Made by a program: the position numbers and the translations under genes. Shown piece after piece: positions 26,064 to 33,379 of a DNA stretch of 64,000 bases. Position 1 is the stretch's first letter, and every line of letters starts with the position of its first letter. Under the pieces are notes generated by a model that was given only the letters and a program-made list of their open reading frames with translations, was not told where the DNA came from and did no database searches. Where the stretch lies: NCBI RefSeq assembly GCF_022647665.1, contig NZ_CP071872.1, positions 6,882,001-6,946,000 on the forward strand, read 5' to 3'. This DNA is from Streptomyces formicae. Lineage in GTDB: Bacteria > Actinomycetota > Actinomycetes > Streptomycetales > Streptomycetaceae.

Positions 26064-26570
26064 TCAGGGCGGCCGGGGCCGTTCCGCGCTCTTCGTGGAC
26101 GTACGGGTGGCCAGGCCCACGCGCATCAGCGACCAGTCCTCGCCTCCTCGGCCGCCCGGGCGGGCACCGTCCACGGTCACCGTGAAGCCGTCGCCCTCCG
26201 GCCGCGGATAGTCCTGGCGGAAGCTGTTGACGAACTCCTCGGGCCGTACGGAGTCCGGCTCCGGCAGCCTTCCCTCGGCGAGGGTGCGCCGGGCGTACCC
26301 GTACGAGGCCGTGTCCACATCCAGCGCGAAGGTGGACAGACGGTCGGCCGGGGGCGCCTCGGGCTGTGCGTCGCCGCCCCGCTCCCCCTCACGCACGCTC
26401 CCGCTGCCGCCGTCGCTCGCGCCACCGCCCTCGGGCGGCATCGGCGCCTGCTGCCTGCCGTCGCCGCTCGTGGCGTGGTCGGCCGATCCGCCCCCCGAGC
26501 AGCCGGTCAGCAGCACCGCGCCGGCCAGCAGCGCGACGAGCACTCCCCTGGTCCTTGCCGAGACATTCAT
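26064..26570 (-). CDS. VWA-domain lipoprotein, N-terminal part ending at a frame change
   Basis: 168-aa frame with a lipoprotein signal: hydrophobic core LVALLAGAVL and lipobox LLTGC at about Cys24, then a Gly/Ser/Pro-rich linker and the YfbK-type N-terminal region LSTFALDVDTASYGYARRTL...EEFVNSFRQDYP. It runs through SLMRVGLATRT and then into non-homologous TSTKSAERPRPP before a stop. The homologous continuation lies in the -1 frame immediately after ACG at about 26100-26103. One missing base would explain it. With restored frame the protein would be about 510 aa, matching full-length YfbK-like lipoproteins. The gene ends at the hairpin 24975-25012. Confidence 0.8.
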   Translation of the reverse strand: MNVSARTRGVLVALLAGAVLLTGCSGGGSADHATSGDGRQQAPMPPEGGGASDGGSGSVREGERGGDAQPEAPPADRLSTFALDVDTASYGYARRTLAEGRLPEPDSVRPEEFVNSFRQDYPRPEGDGFTVTVDGARPGGRGGEDWSLMRVGLATRTSTKSAERPRPP

Positions 26571-26695
26571 CTTCCGCCCCCTGGATCCGCTGGATCGTCA
26601 GCACTTGTGAATGTGACGTCCGAGACGGCCCGAAGGAGCAGTCGAAGGGGTTGCGGATGGATCTCAATGCGACAACGGCGGCCGGGGCAACCGCT

Positions 26696-27571
26696 TTACG
26701 ACACGATGTCCTTGCGGGCGAAGCCACGGAAGGCGAGGGCGAAGAGGATCAGCGCGTAGGTGACCGACACAGCCGCCCCCTTCAGCATCCCGCCCCACTC
26801 CAGTTGCGGCTGGAGTGCGTCCGCCCAGGCGAACTGCCAGTGCGCGGGCAGGTACTCGCGCCAGGTGCCGAGCGCCGTCACCGCGTCCAGGACGTTGCCG
26901 ATGATGGTCAGCCCGACGGCGCCGCCGACCGCGCCCAGCGGTGCGTCGGTCCTGGTCGACAGCCAGAACGCCAGCCCGGCGGTGACGAGCTGGGAGACGA
27001 AGATGAACGCGACGACCAGGCCGAGCCGCGGCAGGGTGTCCGCGGCCGCCAGGGCCCCTCCGGCAGGCAGCTCCAGCGGCCCCCAGCCGTAGGCCACCGT
27101 GCCCGCCGCGAGGGCGACCAGCGGCAGCAGCAGCATCGCCGCGGCGCTGAAGCCGAGCGCCACGGCCAGCTTCGACCACAGCAACCGGGCTCGCGGGACC
27201 GGTGCGGCCAGCAGGTAGCGCAGCGACGACCAGCTCGCCTCGGACGCCACGGTGTCCCCGCAGAACAGCGCCACCGGCACCACCAGCAGGAACCCGGCCG
27301 ACACGAAGAGGCAGGTGGCGGCGAAGTTCGCACCGGACGCGGTCGCCGTGTCCATCAGGTTGATGCGGCTGCCGCCGCCTCCCCCGCCGCCCCCGTCGCT
27401 TCCGCCCGGTGTGCCGCCGATCGCGAAGGCCACGATCAGCACGAACGGCAGTACGGCCAGGATCGCGCCCATCACCAGCGTCCGCCGCCGCTTGAGCTGG
27501 CGTACGGCCTCGACGCGCAGCGGCAGCGTGTGCCGCGCCCGGTAGCCGTGGGCCACAGTCACCGTACTCAT
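26696..27571 (-). CDS. ABC-2 type permease, 291 aa
   Basis: Six-helix integral membrane protein: KRRRTLVMGAILAVLPFVLIVAFAI (about 27-52), a Gly-rich loop GGGGGGGGS, then helices near 80-103, 125-160, 178-200, 212-235 and 265-285. The order is typical of ABC-2 (NatB/BcrB-like) permeases. Its ATG overlaps the stop of the hydrolase-ABC ATPase fusion (ATGA 27568-27571), so the two products are made in a fixed ratio and the ATPase domain of that fusion is its obvious partner. It is followed by no further cotranscribed gene. A role in export or resistance is likely but unproven. Confidence 0.9.
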   Translation of the reverse strand: MSTVTVAHGYRARHTLPLRVEAVRQLKRRRTLVMGAILAVLPFVLIVAFAIGGTPGGSDGGGGGGGGSRINLMDTATASGANFAATCLFVSAGFLLVVPVALFCGDTVASEASWSSLRYLLAAPVPRARLLWSKLAVALGFSAAAMLLLPLVALAAGTVAYGWGPLELPAGGALAAADTLPRLGLVVAFIFVSQLVTAGLAFWLSTRTDAPLGAVGGAVGLTIIGNVLDAVTALGTWREYLPAHWQFAWADALQPQLEWGGMLKGAAVSVTYALILFALAFRGFARKDIVS

Positions 27572-30297
27572 GAGGTTGCTCCTCCGGTCTCTCCTCCGAT
27601 GAGGGTGAGGAACGCGTCCTCCAGGCGCCGGTGCGGGCCGACGCCGGTCACCGGCACGTCCAGCCGCACGAGTTCGGCGACGAGCGCGGACGCGGTTGCG
27701 CCGTCCAGCCGGACGAGCAGGCCGCCTCCGTCGCCGGTGCGCACGGCGGAGCCGATCCCGGGCAGGGCCCCGACCTTCTCCACCAGCGGCTCCGACACCT
27801 CGCCCGCGGTCGTCACCAGCAGCGTCTCGCCCGCGCCGGTGATCTCCGCGACGCGGCCGGCCTGCACGAGCCGCCCGCGGTCCATGACCACCAGATCGGT
27901 GCAGGACTGCTCGACCTCCGAGAGGAGGTGGCTGGAGACGATGACGGTCCGGCCCCCGGCCGCGTACCGGATCATCACGTCCCGCATCTCGCGGATCTGC
28001 GGCGGGTCGAGTCCGTTGGTCGGCTCGTCGAGGATGAGCAGGTCCGGCAGTCCGAGCATGGCCTGCGCGATGGCGAGGCGCTGGCGCATGCCCTGCGAGT
28101 ACGTGCGGACCGCGCGGGCGAGGGCGTCACCGAGGCCGGCGATCTCCAGGGCTTCTTCGATGTGGGAGTCCTCGGCGGGGCGGCCGGTGGCCCGCCAGTA
28201 CAGTTCGAGGTTCTCGCGCCCCGACAGATGCGGCAGGAAGCCCGCGCCCTCGACGAACGCGCCGACCCGGGAGAGGACGGGCGCGCCCGGCCTTACGGCG
28301 TGTCCGAAGACCCGGATCTCGCCGTCGTCGGGAGTGATCAGGCCCATCAGCATGCGCAGGGTCGTGGTCTTGCCCGCGCCGTTCGGGCCGAGGAGCCCGA
28401 GCACCTGGCCCTTCTCGACGCGGAAGGACAGGTCCTGCACGGCGTACCGGTCGCCGGACTTCGCATACCGCTTGGTCAGCCCGGTGATCTGGAGGGGCAC
28501 GTCGGCGAGTTCCGGGTCGGGCGCGGGAGCGATGGTGCGCCGGCGGGCGGTGAGCAGCAGCGCGGCGGCGACCGCGGCACCGGCCGCGGGCAGGCCCCAC
28601 ACCCACCAGGGGAGTGCGGCCGCCTGGGTGGTGACGGCGGGTGCGGTCGGGACCGTCAGCGGTCCGGCGAGGCCGACGGTGTAGGCGGCGGGGTCGGCCG
28701 GGGATGCGTAGCCGAGGTCGGTGGCGGCGAGGACGAGGCCGAGCCGGTGGCCTGCCTCGATCTCGTGGTCCACGGCGGGCAGGGTCAGTTCGACGGTCCT
28801 GGCGGTCGTGGCGCCCTCGACCCGGACGGGGGCGACGAGCTGGGCGGGCAGCACCTGCCCTCGGCCGTCGGGCCCGACGTCGTACACCTTGCCGAAGAGG
28901 ACCGCTTCGCCGCTGTCGGAGGCCACGGTGACGCGGACGGTGGGCGAGCCGGTGATCCGCATCGGCGCGTCCAGCGGCCGGGAGTCGAAGCGGGCGTACT
29001 GGCCGGGGAAGTCGAGGGAGAGGCCGAGCCCGAGCGAGGAGAGCTGGGAGAGCCCGCCGCCGACGCCGGGCACGGCGGAGATCCCGGGCGGGTTCGCGCC
29101 CGCCGGGTTGCGGAAGGACTGCGTCCGGCCGGTGAGTTCGACGGTACGTCCGCCCGCGCGCAGCCCCGGGTAGGCGGCCGCGGTCGCGCCGCGCAGCGTG
29201 GCCTGGCCGTCGGTGGAGTCGACGCCTCCGGCTCTGCTGACCCGGAACGCGGGGCCGGTCCCTGCTGCCTCGTTCCCGTTCAGATAGCGGTCGAACCAGG
29301 CGGAGACCCGGCCCTGGACCCGCTCGGCCTCCAGGTCTCCGCCGTCGTGGCCGCCCGCGATCCAGTCCACGGCGACGGGCGCGCCGTTGCCCTTGATCGC
29401 CTCGGCCATCGCGTCAGCGTGCGAGAGCGGGAAGAGCGAGTCGGACTGCCCCTGCACGATCAGCGCGGGCACCTTGATGCGGTCGGCGACGGCGGACGGG
29501 CTACGTGCCTCCAGCAGCGCGCGGGCCTCGGCGTCGGGCTTGCCGCTGGTGGCGACGCGCTCGTACATGGCACAGAGGGTGGGCTGGAACCGCCCGCAGG
29601 CGGATGCTTCGGGCCCGCCCGCGGCGTTCCGGTCCGGGGCCGCGCCCATGGGTCCGCCGGTGCTCGCCGAACCGGTCGTGAAGAAGATCCCGGCCCAGAG
29701 CTTCTTGAAGACCCCGTCCGGGAAGAGCGCGTCCGCGAGGTTCCAGTACGTGACCTCGGGGGCGATCGCGTCGACCCGGCTGTCGTGGCCCGCCGCGAGC
29801 AGGGAGATCGCGCCGCCGTACGACGCGCCGCTCACGCCCACGCGCGGATCGCCGGCCGCGTCCAGCCGTACCTCCGGGCGCTCGGCCAGCCAGTCGATGA
29901 GCCGGCTGACGTCCTTGACCTCATGGGCGGGGTCGTTGAGGCCGATCTGCCCGCTCGACGCGCCGAAGCCGCGTGCGGACCACGTCATGACCGCGTACCC
30001 GTCGCGCGCAAGCCCTTCCGCCTGGGCGCGGACCGACTCCTTGCTGCCGCCGAAGCCGTGGGCGAGGAGCACGGCCGGCCGGCGCCCGGTGCCCCCGCCG
30101 GAGGTGAAGTACGAGGTGTCGATCCGCGCCCCGGGCATCGTCAGCGCCTGGTCCTCGCGGTGCACCGCGGGCATCTCGTCCGAAGCGGCGGCCGTCCAGG
30201 TGCCGGCGCCGGCGAGCACGGCGAGCGCGGCGAGGCCCGCGAGCCATCGCCCGCGGCGCCGGGACACGGCGGCCCGCCCAGGAAGTCGGATCTTCAT
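27568..30297 (-). CDS. fusion: extracytoplasmic alpha/beta hydrolase (CocE/X-Pro peptidase type) + ABC ATPase, 909 aa
   Basis: An N-terminal signal/anchor helix (about 18-38) leads into an alpha/beta hydrolase with LLAHGFGGSKES and nucleophile motif GVSGASYGG (Ser159), then a CocE/PepX-like C-terminal jelly-roll (LTLPAVDHEIEAGHRLGLVLAATD). A helix PWWVWGLPAAGAAVAAALLLTARRR at about 565-590 crosses the membrane. From about 605 a complete DrrA/NatA-type ATPase follows: GPNGAGKTTT, SQGMRQRLAIAQAML, LLILDEPTNGLD, VSSHLLSEVEQ and a C-terminal accessory region. Topology places the hydrolase outside and the ATPase inside, coupled to the overlapping ABC-2 permease gene. Such a system could export a molecule and process it on the outer face. 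Start ATG 30297 opens a divergent region to the protease gene. Confidence 0.9.
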   Translation of the reverse strand: MKIRLPGRAAVSRRRGRWLAGLAALAVLAGAGTWTAAASDEMPAVHREDQALTMPGARIDTSYFTSGGGTGRRPAVLLAHGFGGSKESVRAQAEGLARDGYAVMTWSARGFGASSGQIGLNDPAHEVKDVSRLIDWLAERPEVRLDAAGDPRVGVSGASYGGAISLLAAGHDSRVDAIAPEVTYWNLADALFPDGVFKKLWAGIFFTTGSASTGGPMGAAPDRNAAGGPEASACGRFQPTLCAMYERVATSGKPDAEARALLEARSPSAVADRIKVPALIVQGQSDSLFPLSHADAMAEAIKGNGAPVAVDWIAGGHDGGDLEAERVQGRVSAWFDRYLNGNEAAGTGPAFRVSRAGGVDSTDGQATLRGATAAAYPGLRAGGRTVELTGRTQSFRNPAGANPPGISAVPGVGGGLSQLSSLGLGLSLDFPGQYARFDSRPLDAPMRITGSPTVRVTVASDSGEAVLFGKVYDVGPDGRGQVLPAQLVAPVRVEGATTARTVELTLPAVDHEIEAGHRLGLVLAATDLGYASPADPAAYTVGLAGPLTVPTAPAVTTQAAALPWWVWGLPAAGAAVAAALLLTARRRTIAPAPDPELADVPLQITGLTKRYAKSGDRYAVQDLSFRVEKGQVLGLLGPNGAGKTTTLRMLMGLITPDDGEIRVFGHAVRPGAPVLSRVGAFVEGAGFLPHLSGRENLELYWRATGRPAEDSHIEEALEIAGLGDALARAVRTYSQGMRQRLAIAQAMLGLPDLLILDEPTNGLDPPQIREMRDVMIRYAAGGRTVIVSSHLLSEVEQSCTDLVVMDRGRLVQAGRVAEITGAGETLLVTTAGEVSEPLVEKVGALPGIGSAVRTGDGGGLLVRLDGATASALVAELVRLDVPVTGVGPHRRLEDAFLTLIGGETGGATS

Positions 30298-30639
30298 GCT
30301 TGAAACCTTAAGCGAGTGGTCGCACCTACCGCGGCTGCCACCGGTCGGAACTCACCGACCTCCTGGGGTATTACGCGGCGCCGCCCGCATACACCAGCCG
30401 CGGTACGCGGGGCGTGCACCGCAGGCAGCGAGGCGTGCGCCGCAGGTGGCGGGCGGTGTGCGGGTCCGCTGTCCGCGATGTCCGCCAAATTCCGCATCCC
30501 GTCCGGGCCTTGATCTGAAACCAGCGGTAACACCCCCTTGTGCACTCGATCACCGCACGAGACGCTGTCCCGCACATCCGCACCGCCAGGCGGATGTTTT
30601 TGTCGTGTTCCGATCACAGAGAGAGGTCAGGTGCACGAG
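30298..30639. other. divergent intergenic region between hydrolase-ABC fusion and protease
   Basis: 342 bases containing partial repeats of the type GGCGTGC(A/G)CCGCAGG near 30400-30445, and presumably promoters for both genes. I see no reliable -10/-35 pair and no gene. Confidence 0.5.
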
Positions 30640-31839
30640 ATGAGATTCACTGCCCGCCGCTCCATACGTATGGGCGCGCTGCTCCCCGCAGTCGCCCTCG
30701 CGGCCGGTCTCCAGTTCGCCGTCACCCCCACCGCGCAGAGCGCGTCACTCGGCGATCTCCGTCTCGCCCCCACTGCAACCGCTATAGAGCACAGCTGGAT
30801 CGTCGTCCTCAAGGACGGCAGTACCCGTGCCACCGATCTCGCCGCAGACCAGGGCGTGACTCCCAAGCACACCTTCCGCTCGGTCCTCAAGGGCTTCTCC
30901 GCGTCGATGTCGAAGGCGAAGGCCGAGCGACTCGCGGCAGACCCGCGCGTCGCGTACGTCGAGCAGAACAGCGTCGTCCGGGTAAACGACACCCAGGCGA
31001 ACCCGACCTGGGGCCTCGACCGCGTCGACCAGCGCGATCTGCCGCTGTCGTCGACGTACACGTACGACACCGCCGCGTCGAACGTGAACGCGTACATCAT
31101 CGACACCGGCATCCGCACCTCGCACAGCGAGTTCGGCGGCCGAGCGAGCGTCGGCTTCGACACCGTCGGTGACGGCCAGAACGGTCAGGACTGCCAGGGC
31201 CACGGCACCCATGTCGCGGGCACGGTCGGCGGCAGGACGTACGGCGTCGCCAAGGGCGTCAAGCTCATCGCCGTGCGCGTGCTCGGCTGCGACGGCTCCG
31301 GTACGACGGACGGCGTCATCGCCGGCGTCGACTGGGTGACGGCCAACGCCGCCAAGCCCGCCGTCGCCAACATGAGCCTGGGCGGCACGGCCAGCACCGC
31401 CCTGGACGACGCGGTGAAGAAGTCCATCGCGGCGGGTGTCAGCTACTCGATCGCGGCGGGCAACGGGATCCTCATCGGCATCCCCGCGAAAGCCTGCAAC
31501 TACTCGCCGGCCCGCGTCCCCGAGGCGATCACGGTCGGCGCGACGGACAACACCGACCGGCGCGCGTCGTTCTCCAACTACGGCAGCTGCCTGGACGTCT
31601 TCGCCCCGGGCGTGGACATCACGTCGGCGTGGATGGGCAGCGACAGCGCGACGAACACCATCTCCGGTACGTCGATGGCCACCCCGCACACCGCGGGCGT
31701 CGCCGCGCTCTACCTGGCGGACAACCCCTCGGCCACCCCGGCCCAGGTCCGTGACGCCCTGGTGAACAACGCGACGAACGGCAAGGTCACGAACCCGCTC
31801 TCGGGATCCCCGAACAAGCTGCTCCACTCGCTGTTCTGA
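30640..31839 (+). CDS. secreted subtilisin-like serine protease (S8), 399 aa
   Basis: Signal peptide (about 1-32, ending AQSAS), inhibitor I9 propeptide (about 48-118; SWIVVLKDG..., VAYVEQNSVVRV), then a catalytic domain of the proteinase K/aqualysin branch. The triad is Asp155 in IIDTGI, His188 in GHGTHVAG and Ser345 in GTSMATPH; the oxyanion Asn is in AAGNG. Two Cys pairs are likely (DCQGHGT with LGCDG; KACNYSP with GSCLD). ATG 30640 is chosen; GTG 30631, three codons earlier, is nearer to GAGAGG and cannot be excluded. It is an extracellular protease for protein scavenging or morphological turnover. There is no C-terminal binding domain. Confidence 0.93.
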   Translation: MRFTARRSIRMGALLPAVALAAGLQFAVTPTAQSASLGDLRLAPTATAIEHSWIVVLKDGSTRATDLAADQGVTPKHTFRSVLKGFSASMSKAKAERLAADPRVAYVEQNSVVRVNDTQANPTWGLDRVDQRDLPLSSTYTYDTAASNVNAYIIDTGIRTSHSEFGGRASVGFDTVGDGQNGQDCQGHGTHVAGTVGGRTYGVAKGVKLIAVRVLGCDGSGTTDGVIAGVDWVTANAAKPAVANMSLGGTASTALDDAVKKSIAAGVSYSIAAGNGILIGIPAKACNYSPARVPEAITVGATDNTDRRASFSNYGSCLDVFAPGVDITSAWMGSDSATNTISGTSMATPHTAGVAALYLADNPSATPAQVRDALVNNATNGKVTNPLSGSPNKLLHSLF

Positions 31840-31883
31840 CCCCGTGTTCTGACCCCGTGTTCTGACCCCGTGTGCTGACCTCG
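31832..31883. repeat. 13-bp tandem repeat spanning the protease stop codon
   Basis: TGTTCTGACCCCG is present three times perfectly (31832-31870) and once with two changes (31871-31883). Each copy contains TGA, and since 13 is not a multiple of 3 the copies place a stop in all three plus-strand frames. Confidence 0.88.
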
Positions 31884-32027
31884 TCAGAAACCCAGATGCC
31901 CGAGGAGCCCCTCCCCCATCGGGTAGGTCCGCTCCTCGGGCATCAGCCTTCCCGCAGCCTCCAGGTCCCCGGCACGCACGAGCCCGCGCATCTCGTGCGC
32001 GAGCGGGGCCACATCACGGATCGCCAC
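31884..32027 (-). CDS. possible small protein, 47 aa
   Basis: GTG 32027 follows GGAGGAG by 6 bases, a strong ribosome binding site for so short a frame. The product reads MAIRDVAPLAHEMRGLVRAG, then DLEAAGRLMPEERTYPMGEG and LLGHLGF: mixed composition, amphipathic helix in the first half, unlike the Arg/Pro-rich shadows in other frames. GC codon bias looks normal. The upstream minus-strand DNA (32040-32140) reads as a sensible protein-like stretch (VFVAVAVDLAAADAKA) and may be a remnant. I do not recognise a family. Confidence 0.42.
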   Translation of the reverse strand: MAIRDVAPLAHEMRGLVRAGDLEAAGRLMPEERTYPMGEGLLGHLGF

Positions 32028-32179
32028 GGTCTACTCCTCCGCTTACCGATCCACGTCGAGCCGCGCTCACAGCCCTCTCGGGCCTTGGCGTCCGCCGCAG
32101 CCAAGTCCACGGCCACAGCGACGAACACCTTCGTCTCGCGGGCCCCGGCGGGCAACCCTCCAGCCCTAGTCTGTGCGTC

Positions 32180-32956
32180 ATGAGCGACAGCGACTTCACC
32201 GGTTTCCGCGGTACGGAGTTCGAGCGCGCGGACATGACCGGGGCGCGCTTCACCACGGTGAGCCTGAACGGGGCGACGTTCCGGGCGTGTGAGTTCAACA
32301 GGGTCGTGATGCGCGGCGTCGAGATGGTCGACGTCACCATCGACGGCGAGATCCGGAAGCTCGTCGTCAACGGGGTCGACGTCGCGCCGTTGGTGGAGGC
32401 CGAGCTGGACTGCCGGCACCCCGACCGCATCAGGTTCCGGCCGACCGCCCCCGAGGGTTTCCGGGAGGCCTGGGACCTCAACGAGCGGCTGTGGGAGTCG
32501 ACCGTCGCACGGGCGCGCCTGCTGCCCCCGGGCATGCTGCACGAGTCGGTCGACGGCGAGTGGTCGTTCATCCAGACCCTGCGCCACCTGGCGTTCGTGA
32601 CCGAGTCGTGGGTCGGCCGCTGCATCCTGGGCGATCCCAGCCCGTGGCACCCGCTGTCCCTGCCGTGGGACCAGATGCATCCCCGGCCGGGAGTGCCGCA
32701 CGATCGTGACGCGCGTCCGGCGCTCGCAGAGACGCTCGCCTTGCGGCTGAAGGCGATGGCGATGATGCGGCGCGTGGTCGACGGCCTGACCGACGAGCAG
32801 CTCGACCGTCGGACCGAGCCCCTCACGGGTCCCGGCTGGCCGGACGAGGGTGAGACCTTCCCACTCCGCGAATGCCTGCTGATCCTCCTCAACGAGGAGT
32901 GGTGGCACCGCATGTACGCCGAGCGCGACTTGGCCGTCCTCGAGGAGCGGGGCTGA
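32180..32956 (+). CDS. pentapeptide-repeat / DinB-like protein, 258 aa
   Basis: The first 65 residues form a short pentapeptide-type solenoid (FRGTEFERADMTGARFTTVS...), then residues about 90-250 form a DinB/DUF664-like four-helix bundle. The potential metal ligands are His in LRHLAFVTESWVGR, Glu/His in LNEEWWHRMYAERDL, and His in QMHP. DinB-like proteins are often thiol-dependent S-transferases or stress enzymes. ATG 32180 is the natural start, 4 bases before the DUF1905 gene with which it probably forms an operon. No signal peptide. Substrate unknown. Confidence 0.88.
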   Translation: MSDSDFTGFRGTEFERADMTGARFTTVSLNGATFRACEFNRVVMRGVEMVDVTIDGEIRKLVVNGVDVAPLVEAELDCRHPDRIRFRPTAPEGFREAWDLNERLWESTVARARLLPPGMLHESVDGEWSFIQTLRHLAFVTESWVGRCILGDPSPWHPLSLPWDQMHPRPGVPHDRDARPALAETLALRLKAMAMMRRVVDGLTDEQLDRRTEPLTGPGWPDEGETFPLRECLLILLNEEWWHRMYAERDLAVLEERG

Positions 32957-32960
32957 CGTC

Positions 32961-33248
32961 ATGGATCTCGTCTTCACCGGCCGCGTGATCGAATGGCGCG
33001 GGCCGTCTCCGTACCACTTCGTCCGCGTGCCCGACGAGGAGTCCGCCGACATCCGCGAGGTGGCTGCGATGGCTACGTACGGCTGGGGCGCAATCCCAGT
33101 CCGGGCTCGGGTCGGCGAGGTCGTGTTCCATACGTCGCTCTTCCCCAAGGACGGCGGCTACCTGCTGCCGCTCAAGGACGCCGTGCGCAGGCCGCAGGGC
33201 CTCTCGACAGGGAATGACGTGACCGTGGCGATGACCATCCGTCTGTAG
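32961..33248 (+). CDS. DUF1905 domain protein, 95 aa
   Basis: Short beta-rich protein (MDLVFTGRVIEWRGPSPYHFVRVP..., GAIPVRARVGEVVFHTSLFPKDGGYLLPLKDAVR) spanning the entire DUF1905 domain. That domain is a small double-psi-like barrel often fused to a bacteriocin-protection or YdeI-type domain; here it stands alone. It begins 4 bases after the DinB-like gene's stop, so the two are translated together. Function is not established for the family. The stop is followed by a strong hairpin terminator. Confidence 0.87.
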   Translation: MDLVFTGRVIEWRGPSPYHFVRVPDEESADIREVAAMATYGWGAIPVRARVGEVVFHTSLFPKDGGYLLPLKDAVRRPQGLSTGNDVTVAMTIRL

Positions 33249-33317
33249 CTCCAGGCCATCTCATCCGGTCCCGCTTCCACGCGGCCGGGAAACGGCCGCT
33301 GCGCGCCGCGAGCACGA

Positions 33318-33358
33318 GCGCGCGGCCCGCACGGAGGTTTCCCGTGCGGACCGCGCGC
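33318..33358. terminator. 17-bp hairpin between convergent DUF1905 and mmsA genes
   Basis: GCGCGCGGCCCGCACGG (33318-33334) pairs with CCGTGCGGACCGCGCGC (33342-33358), one mismatch, 7-nt loop. The symmetry and position between two convergent genes suggest it stops transcription from both sides. Confidence 0.82.
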
Positions 33359-33379
33359 CTCGGTCGTGGGTAGTGGCCC

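Noticed and set aside
27631..30303. 890-codon plus-strand frame opposite the hydrolase-ABC fusion
   Set aside because: Antisense shadow; the minus strand has complete enzyme motifs.
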